Shown here: piece by piece, positions 15,569 through 23,464 of the stretch
Layout: every line of letters begins with the position of its first letter
Numbering within the stretch: the first letter of the stretch is position 1
NCBI GenBank assembly: GCA_964389575.1
Contig: CAYMFF010000038.1
Location: 1 to 28,108, forward strand
DNA from: JAGNRR01 sp964389575
Lineage (GTDB): Bacteria > Bacteroidota > Bacteroidia > Chitinophagales > Chitinophagaceae
Direction: 5' to 3'
Length of the DNA stretch: 28,108 bases
Notes under the pieces: model-generated
Told to the model about the DNA's origin: nothing
Database searches by the model: none
The model's input: only the letters and a program-made list of their open reading frames with translations
Translations under genes and position numbers: made by a program

Positions 15569-16329
15569 AATGCATTATTCATAGCTTTTGTTTTAAGAGC
15601 TTCGGCTTCGTTGAGTCCAAGATACCCATCAATTGCGTTATGTGCAAGATAAATAAGAGGAGTTAGGCCTACAGCTACCACAAACTTGTAAATGTAATTA
15701 ACACTAGCGATGGCAAAAACCTGAGCAAATGTCCAATTTTGTCCTAGGTAAAAAGCAATGAATAAGACTATAAAACTATCTACACCTTGAGAAATTAAAG
15801 TAGAACCTGTGGCGCGTAACCAAACCATTTTGTCGCCAGTGGCTTTTTTAATTTTATGAAATACAAATACATCTAGTAATTGTCCGACCAAAAAAGCTAC
15901 CAGGCTTCCAATTATTATCCAGAGTCCTTGTCCCATAATAGTGCCAAATGCTAGTTGTGCATTCGGGACTCCATGGTCGACGAAACTAGCGATCCACCAT
16001 TCGGCAGGTACCAATTGTATGGCTCCATAAATAACAATAAAGGCAAAAGAAATAAGTCCGACTGTTAGATAGGATAGAAACTTCACACCTTTCATGCCAT
16101 AATATTCATTGATGATATCGGTCATGATAAAAACGACTGGCCATAATAAAACGCCTGCTGTGAGGTTGAAGCTTAGTTGGTCTTCTCCAAAAAGTGAGAA
16201 ATAAATAGGTTCAAAACCTAGAGTTGCTTCAAGTGAAAATATTTTACCGCCAATCATTTCAGCAATAAGCGCGTTGGCAATAAAAAATCCTCCTAGGACT
16301 AAGAATAAGCGCGTTTTCTTATCAAACAT
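15565..16329 (-). CDS. yhhQ: Queuosine-precursor transporter (YhhQ/VUT family)
   Basis: This 254-aa inner-membrane protein has about six hydrophobic segments. It shows the features of the YhhQ/VUT (COG1738) family: an N-terminal FFIANALIAEMIGGKIF, then LLWPVVFIMTDIINEYYG and a late ISQGVDSFIVLFIAF. In E. coli YhhQ takes up 7-cyano-7-deazaguanine-type precursors of queuosine, a modified base at position 34 of GUN-anticodon tRNAs. The Bacteroidetes members are longer at the N-terminus. No other queuosine gene is in this window. A TATCTTCG box (16342-16335, one base off TAnnTTTG) lies 5 nt before the ATG. The next gene downstream overlaps it by ATGA. Confidence 0.85.
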   Translation of the reverse strand: MFDKKTRLFLVLGGFFIANALIAEMIGGKIFSLEATLGFEPIYFSLFGEDQLSFNLTAGVLLWPVVFIMTDIINEYYGMKGVKFLSYLTVGLISFAFIVIYGAIQLVPAEWWIASFVDHGVPNAQLAFGTIMGQGLWIIIGSLVAFLVGQLLDVFVFHKIKKATGDKMVWLRATGSTLISQGVDSFIVLFIAFYLGQNWTFAQVFAIASVNYIYKFVVAVGLTPLIYLAHNAIDGYLGLNEAEALKTKAMNNAL

Positions 16330-16433
16330 TTTTTCGAAGATAAACTAATTTAAAAAAAATTATGATGCCATTAAACTCTTATAAAAGTAAAGCGTCAATA
16401 AGTACATTCGTAAAAACTAAAAAAATATAAACT

Positions 16434-16883
16434 ATGAAAAAAATGATGTTAGCCTTATTAGTGTGTTGTGCTTTAGCATTTGATATGCAGGCTCAAAGTG
16501 ATAATTATAAAGTTGTAACTGTTGTTGAATCGATTGTCCCTGGTGGAGTAGGTCGTTCAAGAATGGTAGAGCAAAAAACACCTATGGATGTGGATGCATT
16601 TACAACCGAACGAACGGACGGCAAGAGAAGTAAAATGCGAAACATAAGACGTGGAGACGCCAAGATTGAACGCTTTGATGAAACTAAATTATTAAACTTT
16701 TATAGTGGCGTGGGCATCAATTTCCAAAATATAGCTAGTAATGATGCTTTAATTGCTTCTAAAATAAACAAATTAGCGGCCGAAGGTTGGCAATTAAAAT
16801 TTGTGACCAGTGGAGTAGAAAGCAATGCAGGAAGTAATGATGGGAAAGGGATTTTTATTACGCGATTGATATTTACAAAGTAG
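16434..16883 (+). CDS. Small exported protein with DUF4177-like C-terminus
   Basis: This 149-aa protein has a signal peptide (1-20, cleavage after FDMQA). The body is basic in the middle (RTDGKRSKMRNIRRGDAK). The last 50 residues contain INKLAAEGWQLKF, then a final IFITRLIFTK strand. That arrangement resembles the short DUF4177-type domain (helix, AEGW, paired strands), whose function is unknown. No catalytic residues are evident. The gene has its own strong terminator 17 nt after the stop. It is divergent from the queuosine-precursor transporter gene, with 104 nt between starts. Exported location is well supported; the domain match is tentative. Confidence 0.65.
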   Translation: MKKMMLALLVCCALAFDMQAQSDNYKVVTVVESIVPGGVGRSRMVEQKTPMDVDAFTTERTDGKRSKMRNIRRGDAKIERFDETKLLNFYSGVGINFQNIASNDALIASKINKLAAEGWQLKFVTSGVESNAGSNDGKGIFITRLIFTK

Positions 16884-16900
16884 TATAAAATATTTAAGTA

Positions 16901-16930
16901 AAAGACCTGTTGATTTTTCAACAGGTCTTT
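16901..16930. terminator. Intrinsic terminator, 13-bp perfect stem
   Basis: AAAGACCTGTTGA (16901-16913), loop TTTT, TCAACAGGTCTTT (16918-16930), then TTTATTTT. It ends the exported-protein gene. On the other strand it follows directly after the small ORF that stops at 16932, so it also closes the fabG unit. Confidence 0.85.
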
Positions 16931-16931
16931 T

Positions 16932-17081
16932 TTATTTTACGTTATCCTTCTCAGGATTTCTGTTTAGCAGGTTCTTATTTCTTAGATATTTTCCTCTTCT
17001 TTTTTTATGCTTTTGATGCATTAGCCATGAAATGTAGAGAGCGATAAGAATTGTCAAGCCTAAGATTCCTCCTCGTATCAT
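16932..17081 (-). CDS. Small single-membrane-segment protein downstream of fabG (49 aa)
   Basis: Reading the minus strand from the ATG at 17081 gives a 49-codon frame, MIRGGILGLTILIALYISWL then a basic tail (MHQKHKKRRGKYLRNKN...), with TAA at 16934-16932. Residues 4-20 form one hydrophobic segment followed by about 11 Lys, Arg and His, as expected for a protein with a cytoplasmic C-terminus. It begins 4 nt after the fabG stop and ends 1 nt before a 13-bp terminator stem, exactly filling the transcript. I recognise no family. Its position and clean hydrophobic-then-basic layout argue that it is real, but short ORFs can arise by chance. Confidence 0.6.
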   Translation of the reverse strand: MIRGGILGLTILIALYISWLMHQKHKKRRGKYLRNKNLLNRNPEKDNVK

Positions 17082-17085
17082 ATTT

Positions 17086-17841
17086 TTAAATTAGTAAGCC
17101 ACCGCTAACATTAATAGTATCTCCCGTAATATAATTGGCCATATCACTTCCCAAAAACACACAGACATTTGCGATGTCTTCCGCTTGGCCAAACCTATTT
17201 AATGGGATGGCTTCTTTGTATTTGTCTGCACCTTCGCCATCTTTTAGGTAAGAAGTCATATCAGTTTCTACAAAGCCAGGAGCAATCGCATTACAACGTA
17301 CATTCCTACTGCCGAGCTCTTTGGCAATACTTTTTGTAAATCCTATCACACCGGCCTTACTGGCTGCATACGAACTTTGACCCGCATTGCCCATCATACC
17401 GATTACTGAACTCATATTAATAATCGCACCATTGCGCGCTTTCATCATGGGGCGCATTACTTGCTTGGTCATATTAAAAACACTTTTCAAATTAATAGCC
17501 ATTACATCATCCCATTGCTCTTCAGTCATGCGCATTAACAAATTATCTTTTGATATACCCGCGTTATTCACTAGGATATCTATTTTTTCAAAATCAGCTT
17601 GCACATTTTTTACCAACGCTTCGCAGTCTGCCATGTCGCCAGCATTACTTTTATAGCCTTTGGCTTTTACACCTAGGGCTTCACATTTTTCAATAATTGC
17701 GCTAGCCAATTCAGCACTTCGGTCGCTTACATAGGTAAACGCCACATGGCACCCTTGCTCAGCAAATTTCATTACAATGCCTTCGCCAATTCCGCGACTT
17801 CCTCCAGTAACAATCGCTACTTTGTTTTCTAATAATTTCAT
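17086..17841 (-). CDS. fabG: 3-oxoacyl-[acyl-carrier-protein] reductase
   Basis: This 251-aa short-chain dehydrogenase/reductase catalyses the NADPH-dependent reduction of 3-oxoacyl-ACP in fatty-acid elongation. The cofactor-binding TGGSRGIG is at 12-19 and NNAG at 92-95. The catalytic group is Ser144/145 (INMSSVIG), Tyr158 and Lys162 (SSYAASKAG). The C-terminal PGFVETDMT and NYITGDTINVSGGL are typical of FabG. Many SDRs look alike, but the overall length, the lack of insertions and the C-terminal GGL segment fit FabG best. The gene ends 4 nt before the 49-aa ORF. Upstream, tag ends 75 nt before its start; TACATTT repeats (-7-like, one base off) lie just before the ATG. Confidence 0.9.
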   Translation of the reverse strand: MKLLENKVAIVTGGSRGIGEGIVMKFAEQGCHVAFTYVSDRSAELASAIIEKCEALGVKAKGYKSNAGDMADCEALVKNVQADFEKIDILVNNAGISKDNLLMRMTEEQWDDVMAINLKSVFNMTKQVMRPMMKARNGAIINMSSVIGMMGNAGQSSYAASKAGVIGFTKSIAKELGSRNVRCNAIAPGFVETDMTSYLKDGEGADKYKEAIPLNRFGQAEDIANVCVFLGSDMANYITGDTINVSGGLLI

Positions 17842-17888
17842 TGGGATAAATGTAAAATGTAAAACGTGAAATGAGAAATTTTCTCTTC

Positions 17889-17903
17889 AGAACTATCAGT
17901 TCT
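17889..17903 (-). other. Short hairpin between tag and fabG
   Basis: AGAACT, ATC, AGTTCT: a 6-bp perfect stem 13 nt beyond the tag stop. On the minus strand it is not followed by a T-run, so it is not a standard terminator; it may only be a weak structure in a tag-fabG transcript. Confidence 0.3.
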
Positions 17904-17916
17904 TCAATAAATAAAC

Positions 17917-18549
17917 CTAAACTTTCTTGTATCGAAAGCAATCTGTTGTATGATCGTTTACCATGCCAATGGCTTGCATAAATGCATAACAAATTACTGA
18001 ACCTACGAATTTGAAGCCCCTGTTTTTAAGGTCCATACTCATCGCATCGCTGATTTCGGTTTGGGCGGGAATTTCTTTATGGTGCTTCCATTGATTGACA
18101 ATGGTTTTACCTTCTGTAAATTGCCAAATGTATTGGTCAAAGGTTCCAAATTCTTGACGGATTCCGATAAATGCTTGGGCATTGGTAACCGCCGACCGTA
18201 TTTTTAGTTTATTACGAATAATGCTCTCATCTTGCATCAAGGCCTCTAGCTTTGCCTTTTTATAACAGGCAATTTTTCGATAATTAAAATTATCAAATGC
18301 TTTTTGAAAGCCGGTCCGACGATGTAAAATCATTTTCCAGTTAAGACCCGCTTGAAAATTTTCTAACAATAGGAATTCAAACAATTTTTTATCATCGTGA
18401 ACGGGTACGCCCCATTCGGTATCATGGTACTCGGCTTCCTGATTATCTTTGGTAGCCCAAAAACAACGGCGCAAACCGTCATCAACAAAGGCATTCTCCT
18501 TTCGCTTTTTTTCTCGCTCTTCGAACGCTTGTTTACTGTCGTTATTCAT
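17917..18549 (-). CDS. tag: DNA-3-methyladenine glycosylase I
   Basis: This 210-aa base-excision-repair enzyme removes 3-methyladenine from DNA. Family sequences RCFWATK, YHDTEWGVPVHDDKKLFEFL and ENFQAGLNW (E63, expected to contact the base) are present, with GSVICYAFMQAIGMVNDH near the end. The zinc-binding set of E. coli Tag (Cys4, His17, His175, Cys179) is matched with identical spacing by C29, H42, H200 and C204. The N-terminus has an extra 25 residues rich in Lys, Arg and Glu (EEREKKRKEN), absent from the E. coli protein. A later start is not supported, since no other Met precedes C29. The gene lies 29 nt after the VOC gene and is probably cotranscribed with it. Confidence 0.92.
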   Translation of the reverse strand: MNNDSKQAFEEREKKRKENAFVDDGLRRCFWATKDNQEAEYHDTEWGVPVHDDKKLFEFLLLENFQAGLNWKMILHRRTGFQKAFDNFNYRKIACYKKAKLEALMQDESIIRNKLKIRSAVTNAQAFIGIRQEFGTFDQYIWQFTEGKTIVNQWKHHKEIPAQTEISDAMSMDLKNRGFKFVGSVICYAFMQAIGMVNDHTTDCFRYKKV

Positions 18550-18578
18550 GTTGGATTTTCCAAGCCAGCGCTTGGTTC

Positions 18579-18956
18579 TTATCTATCTGAATGCAATGCC
18601 ACTCGGTTGCCCTCTGTGTCTACAATAAATGCATAATAACCTACATCAGAAGAGATTAATGTTTTGGGAACAATGACCCGACCACCGTGTTGGGCTGCGC
18701 GGTCTAAGACGAGGTTTAAATCAGGATTGGCATTTAGGTACAATAATGAACCTGCGCCGGAAGGAATATATCCTTCTCCGAAGCAAATGGCACCACTAAC
18801 TTTCCCGTCAAACGCAGGAAAGAATGCCATTTTATACGATTGGATTTCTGTAACTTCTAATTCTACGTCAAAAATAGTTTCGTAGAATTTTAGCGCTCGG
18901 TCGAAATTACTCACTGGAATTTCAAACCAACTTACCATGTTTTTTTCTGTTGCCAC
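18579..18956 (-). CDS. VOC (glyoxalase/bleomycin-resistance fold) protein
   Basis: This small protein of about 125 aa has the paired beta-alpha-beta-beta-beta layout of the VOC superfamily. The first module starts MVSWFEIPVSNFDRALKFYETIF. The second contains VLDRAAQHGGRVIVPKTLI, and the protein ends YAFIVDTEGNRVALHS, where the Glu of DTEGN sits near the usual metal site. Members range from lyases and dioxygenases to antibiotic-binding proteins; the substrate cannot be read here. The start is either GTG at 18956 or ATG at 18938, six residues later. Neither has a ribosome-binding site, and a TAAATTTA box (18972-18965) precedes both. It is followed by tag after 29 nt. Confidence 0.75.
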   Translation of the reverse strand: MATEKNMVSWFEIPVSNFDRALKFYETIFDVELEVTEIQSYKMAFFPAFDGKVSGAICFGEGYIPSGAGSLLYLNANPDLNLVLDRAAQHGGRVIVPKTLISSDVGYYAFIVDTEGNRVALHSDR

Positions 18957-19024
18957 CCTTAATCTAAATTTATTCTTGGTGCTAAAATACTACGCAACCA
19001 CCGAAGTGCGAAATTGTTCGTTTT

Positions 19025-21139
19025 TTAGCTAACGTTCTTAATGCGCAAGCGCAATGAATTTACTATTAACACTACATCGCTCAATGCCATTACGCCTGCA
19101 CCAAAAGTAGGGGTAAGAAAACCAAATGCCGCCACTGGAATGGCTATAATATTATATAAGAATGCCCAGAATAGGTTTTGTTTTATCGTTAAAAAAGTAT
19201 GTTTTCCCAAACCGATTGCTTCCGGCAGGGCTAACAACGAATTTTTCGTCAGTACTACATCAGCGCTTTGCATTGCAATTTGGCTGGCTTCGCCAAACGA
19301 TATTCCGACATCAGCCTTTGTAAGTGCCGGACTATCATTAATTCCATCGCCTACCATTGCCACACCACCAGCGGAAGCTAATTTTTCTATCGCTTCTAAT
19401 TTTTCTTTTGGGAGCTTTTCGGAAAGTACTTTTTTTATGCCAAGTTCTTTCGCTACTTGTTGGCATTTTTCTTTTCGGTCTCCCGATAAAATACTTAGTT
19501 CAAAACCTTTTTGCTTAAGCATTTTTATAACCGTTTTGGCTTCGGGTCTGATTTCATCTTTGAAATCAATCCAGCCTAAGAGTTTGCCATTTTTTAAAAC
19601 GAAAAGATCATGTCGCTCAGTAGTTAATCTTTTTACTAATCGAAAAGAACCCAATTCTATAAAATCGCCCGCTTGGGTTTTGCCTTTAATTCCTACGCCC
19701 TTTATTTCTTCTGTTTCTTCGTAGTGGGTAAACTTTTTATTCCACTGTTTTACAATTCCGTTGGCTATTGGGTGAGAAGATTCTTTTTCTAAACCGGCTA
19801 CCAAGGATTTAAATTCTTCTTCAGGTACCGTGCTATCATAAATTCTAAAAGTATCTATTTGGAGATTGCCAGAAGTCAGTGTTCCGGTTTTATCAAAAAC
19901 GATATGCTTAAGACTTGTAAAACGTTCCAAAATATCACCGCTTTTTACTAGAATCCCATTCCGCGCCGCGCGGCCCATTCCCACCATGACCGCAGCGGGA
20001 GTTGCTAAACCCATAGCACAAGGACAAGCAATTACCAGAACCGCAATCATGCGCATCATACTTTGCGTCACGCCTATATCTGCGAAGAAGTAATTGACTA
20101 AAAATGTTATTACCGCAATCAATAAAACGAGTGGAACAAAAACGGCACTGATTTTATCAGCTAGTTTTTGCATAGCCGGTTTTGTACTTTGTGCTTTTTG
20201 CACCAATGCAATAATCTGTGACAAGGCTGTGTCATTTCCTATGGCTGTTGCTTTCATTCTGAGCGATCCATTTTCAATCAAGGTGCCACCCGTAAGAGAA
20301 TCATTGGCTTCTTTGGCAATTAGCAAACTTTCGCCCGTCATCATACTTTCATTGATCTGAGCTTCACCTGAAATTAATAATCCATCAGTCGGAATTTGGT
20401 CACCAGTATTTACTTGTAGTACATCGCCCAATTTGATTTCAGTATTTGGTATTTCGCTGATGGATTCTTTGCCAATTGAATCAGTAAGTATGAGTCTAGC
20501 CGTAGTTTTTTGCAACTTCATCAACTCAGTAATTGACGAGGCCGTAGATCGGACTGTTCGTTCTTCAAGATAATTTCCTAATAAAACCAATGTTACAATA
20601 GAAGCACAAGTTTCAAAAAATAGATAATCGTGAACGGTTTCTTTAAAGAAAACCCAACCGATTATACTATAAAAAAATGCTGCACTAGCTCCTATAAAAA
20701 CCAAGACATCCATATTGGGTAAACCGTTGCGCAGTGATCGTAAGGCACTTTTACCAAAATGTAAAGCACAAATTATATAAACTGGTAAACAAAGTAAAAA
20801 TTGAATGATCGGGTTGTGCAAAGGCGCCCAAGTAAAAAACATATGGGCAATAAGTGGGATCCATAAAATGATGCTAATGATTAAAAACAATTTACTTTTG
20901 GTAGGAGCATGATGGTTACTTTCTTCTTTTTCATTAGAAAGAGGAGTGTAGCCTAGTTTTTTTAGCCCATTAAAAATTTCATGCTCTGTGCTGGATTCAT
21001 TTGGCGTAAAAACTAATTCACCCGTAGTTGGGTTAGCGATAATATTAGTAGCGCCTTGTTTTTCCAGGTGTTTTTGTATTATAAGCGCACAATTCCCGCA
21101 GGTCATACCTTCGACTTTACAAGAAATTTGTTGACTCAT
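19025..21139 (-). CDS. copA: Copper-translocating P-type ATPase (CopA type)
   Basis: This 704-aa P1B-type ATPase uses ATP to move Cu(I) out of the cytoplasm. It has a single N-terminal heavy-metal domain with GMTCGNC (C14, C17). Two membrane helices run from about 84 to 130, and the actuator carries TGES (268-271). The transmembrane ion site is CPC (372-374), the phosphorylation site DKTGT with D416, and the nucleotide-domain HP is at 456-457. GDGIND is at 597-602, YN at 662-663, and the last helix carries MALSD (684-688). The usual copper signature of this helix is MxxSS; here the second Ser is Asp. CPC plus YN still place it with the copper group. The gene stands alone, divergent from the surface-protein pair, and I see no CueR or CopY-like operator that I can name. 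Confidence 0.92.
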   Translation of the reverse strand: MSQQISCKVEGMTCGNCALIIQKHLEKQGATNIIANPTTGELVFTPNESSTEHEIFNGLKKLGYTPLSNEKEESNHHAPTKSKLFLIISIILWIPLIAHMFFTWAPLHNPIIQFLLCLPVYIICALHFGKSALRSLRNGLPNMDVLVFIGASAAFFYSIIGWVFFKETVHDYLFFETCASIVTLVLLGNYLEERTVRSTASSITELMKLQKTTARLILTDSIGKESISEIPNTEIKLGDVLQVNTGDQIPTDGLLISGEAQINESMMTGESLLIAKEANDSLTGGTLIENGSLRMKATAIGNDTALSQIIALVQKAQSTKPAMQKLADKISAVFVPLVLLIAVITFLVNYFFADIGVTQSMMRMIAVLVIACPCAMGLATPAAVMVGMGRAARNGILVKSGDILERFTSLKHIVFDKTGTLTSGNLQIDTFRIYDSTVPEEEFKSLVAGLEKESSHPIANGIVKQWNKKFTHYEETEEIKGVGIKGKTQAGDFIELGSFRLVKRLTTERHDLFVLKNGKLLGWIDFKDEIRPEAKTVIKMLKQKGFELSILSGDRKEKCQQVAKELGIKKVLSEKLPKEKLEAIEKLASAGGVAMVGDGINDSPALTKADVGISFGEASQIAMQSADVVLTKNSLLALPEAIGLGKHTFLTIKQNLFWAFLYNIIAIPVAAFGFLTPTFGAGVMALSDVVLIVNSLRLRIKNVS

Positions 21140-21246
21140 TCCAGCGTAAAATTACCTATCAATCATCGATTCATGATATTTTTTTAAAATTTACCCAACC
21201 CAAAGTCGTTAATCTACGTCTTTATATGAAATATACTCTTGTTATT

Positions 21247-23409
21247 ATGAAAAAAGGTCTATTCGTTCTTCTGGCATCGCTCTATTCTTTTTCATCTTTT
21301 GCCTCGCATGGTACAGGTGCTGAAATTTGGTATGAGCATGATACCTTGAATACATATACGATACATTACAGACTGTATAATCAATGTATGAGTATTCCTC
21401 CACCGGCGACCATGACGTTATACTATCGCTCTAACAGCTTGTCTATAGCTCCGCAATCAACGACTCTAACATTAAACAGTACTTATAATTTTAATACCTG
21501 TTCTGCAAATGCCTGCAACAGTCCATCTTCTAATTTCCTCGGTTTTGAAATAGGAGAGTATACCGCATCAGTCACGCTTCCTGCTGTAGCCAATGATTGG
21601 TACTTTTATGTTTATTGGTTGTCTCGTCAAGTTGGATCGAATCTAGCGACAAATGGCAATCTATATGTAGATGCTACTCTTGACAATTTAACTACACCTT
21701 TTAATAATTCTGTTGAGGCCTTTGCTCCTATAGATATGGTTCAATTTTTCAATACGCAAACCACATTGAACTTGCCATTAATTGATTCGGATGGGGATTC
21801 GTTAGATATAAATTTTATTACTCCTATGTCCGGAAGTTTTAATGGAGTGCCAATGAACTTAAGTTTTCTGCCAGGTCATACGGTAACCAACCCGTTTAAT
21901 TCAACACCCGCACCTTTATTAAATGCGGCTAATGGTAACCTCACTTTATACGGAAATAATATGGGTGGTTATAATACTGCGTTTCGAATAGACGAATATC
22001 GTAGTGGCCTTTTAATAGGTTCAACAGTTAGAGATTATATGTTTTTTTATAGTTCGAATACTACAAATTCTGCTCCCAGTTTATCTGGTATAAATAATAC
22101 TACGAATTATATTACATCGGTTGATATATGTCCAAGTTCATCTTTGTCCTTTACGATACATAGTTCCGACCCTGATGTGGGCGATTCTACTTTTATCGAT
22201 GACATTTATATTCCAGCAGGTGCAACCTTTACAACCAACACTGCCCAAAACCAAGTAGGAACATTTACATGGACTCCAAGTTTGGCTGATGTAAGAGCGC
22301 AACCCTATATTATAAGTTTTAACGTAAAAGATGATAGTTGTTTGCAACAATCTTATGGTTATCAAGTATTTGTAAATAATTGCAACCCAGATAGTGTTTG
22401 GGCAGGCGATGCCAATGCAGATTTTACCTGTGATAACTATGATGTTTTGAATATCGGTATTGCAAATAACACCACAGGTATTACTCGACCATTAGCTACC
22501 ACAACTTGGCAGGCTGAATGGTGTGCGAATTGGGGCACTACCTTTATTAATAATATTGATTTTAAACATGCCGATTGTAATGGAGACGGTACGATTAATG
22601 GTACTGATGTAACAGCCGTTAATGCAAACTATGGTCTAGTTCATCAAAAAACAAACCGTGTGGGACAATATAAAACCTTAGGTTTACCCGATTTGTATTG
22701 CGATGTAAATAGTGTGCAAGCGAATAAAGGAAGTACCGTTTCAATTCCTGTAATGTTAGGAACGATAGGTTCTGAAATGAATGATTTTTATGGAGTAGCA
22801 GCCACGGTAGAGTTGCTCAATGCTCAAACTTCTGCGCCGATTTCCATTAGTAAAAATGTAAGTTGGATTGGAAACAATACAAATTCATTTGACTTTGAAC
22901 AGAATATAGCCCCAAATAAATCAGCTTTCACTTTCGTTAGAAACGACCAACAAAATTTGATGAATCAGCAAGGGCAGATTGGTGAAATTAGTTTTCCGAT
23001 AGATGCCAATAGTGTAATTGGTAGCAAAGTGATTATTCAGTTTTCTGATATCAAAATGATTAAAAACAATGGCGAAGAAATCACGGATTATAATGCGCTT
23101 TCTGATACGATAGAAATTTTGGCACCTACCCAGATAAATGACTTTGATCATAACAATAAGGTTTGGGTTTATCCGAACCCAACTTTAAATAAAACGAATA
23201 TCAAGATTCAATCTACTGTTTCCCAACATTATAAAATTAAGATGTTGGATTTGGTAGGTCGAGTGATTCAAGATAATATTTTGGACGAACAGCTAAATGT
23301 AGGCGAACATTCAATAAAATTGGATATGAGCAATATTGCTAACGGACAATATATTCTGGAGATTTTATCTGATAAGGGAAAGAAATCAATACCAATACAA
23401 AAGCGTTAA
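21247..23409 (+). CDS. T9SS surface protein with dockerin-like and cohesin-like domains (copy 1)
   Basis: This 720-aa protein has a signal peptide (1-19, ending SFAS). The N-region begins HGTGAEIWYEHDTLN, similar to Bacteroidetes surface proteins of the GAEI/LYRDC type, but here with LYNQC and no CCRN motif. A second N-region block ends RTYxxF-like (DYMFFY) near 270. Two calcium-loop sequences of dockerin type follow: DANADFTCDNYD near 388-399 and DCNGDGTINGTD near 442-453. A cohesin-like beta sandwich covers about 484-625 (SIPVMLGTIG..., SWIGN, AFTFVRND, GQIGEISFPI). A type A T9SS sorting domain covers 630-720 (VYPNPT, DLVGR, IANGQYILEI). The ATG at 21247 is chosen over the ATG at 21226 because it starts the signal peptide directly. 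The same-length paralogue follows 55 nt later with no terminator. Confidence 0.8.
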   Translation: MKKGLFVLLASLYSFSSFASHGTGAEIWYEHDTLNTYTIHYRLYNQCMSIPPPATMTLYYRSNSLSIAPQSTTLTLNSTYNFNTCSANACNSPSSNFLGFEIGEYTASVTLPAVANDWYFYVYWLSRQVGSNLATNGNLYVDATLDNLTTPFNNSVEAFAPIDMVQFFNTQTTLNLPLIDSDGDSLDINFITPMSGSFNGVPMNLSFLPGHTVTNPFNSTPAPLLNAANGNLTLYGNNMGGYNTAFRIDEYRSGLLIGSTVRDYMFFYSSNTTNSAPSLSGINNTTNYITSVDICPSSSLSFTIHSSDPDVGDSTFIDDIYIPAGATFTTNTAQNQVGTFTWTPSLADVRAQPYIISFNVKDDSCLQQSYGYQVFVNNCNPDSVWAGDANADFTCDNYDVLNIGIANNTTGITRPLATTTWQAEWCANWGTTFINNIDFKHADCNGDGTINGTDVTAVNANYGLVHQKTNRVGQYKTLGLPDLYCDVNSVQANKGSTVSIPVMLGTIGSEMNDFYGVAATVELLNAQTSAPISISKNVSWIGNNTNSFDFEQNIAPNKSAFTFVRNDQQNLMNQQGQIGEISFPIDANSVIGSKVIIQFSDIKMIKNNGEEITDYNALSDTIEILAPTQINDFDHNNKVWVYPNPTLNKTNIKIQSTVSQHYKIKMLDLVGRVIQDNILDEQLNVGEHSIKLDMSNIANGQYILEILSDKGKKSIPIQKR
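22381..23127 (+). repeat. Near-identical segment, copy 1 of a 747-bp duplication
   Basis: Pairs without gaps with 24599-25345 (offset 2218). It spans the dockerin-like and cohesin-like domains of the two paralogues. Long runs are identical at DNA level, for example around 22751-22790 and 24969-25008. Outside it the paralogues differ much more, so the boundary is approximate. Confidence 0.75.
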
Positions 23410-23464
23410 TCAAACTATTTCATTATATTTCAAACTAATACCCCAAAAACAAAAAAAACTAATT

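Noticed and set aside
19041..19724. Plus-strand open frame of 227 codons antisense to the copper ATPase
   Set aside because: It mirrors codon structure of the CopA C-terminal half; composition (many Ser, Phe, Pro) is that of an antisense shadow.
21159..21178. Imperfect palindrome around ATCATCGATTCATGAT upstream of copA, possible metal-regulator operator
   Set aside because: Symmetry breaks at several bases and it matches no operator I can name; no regulator gene is adjacent.
23336..23464. Longer start for the second 720-aa protein
   Set aside because: It would place 43 residues, encoded inside copy 1, before an intact signal peptide.
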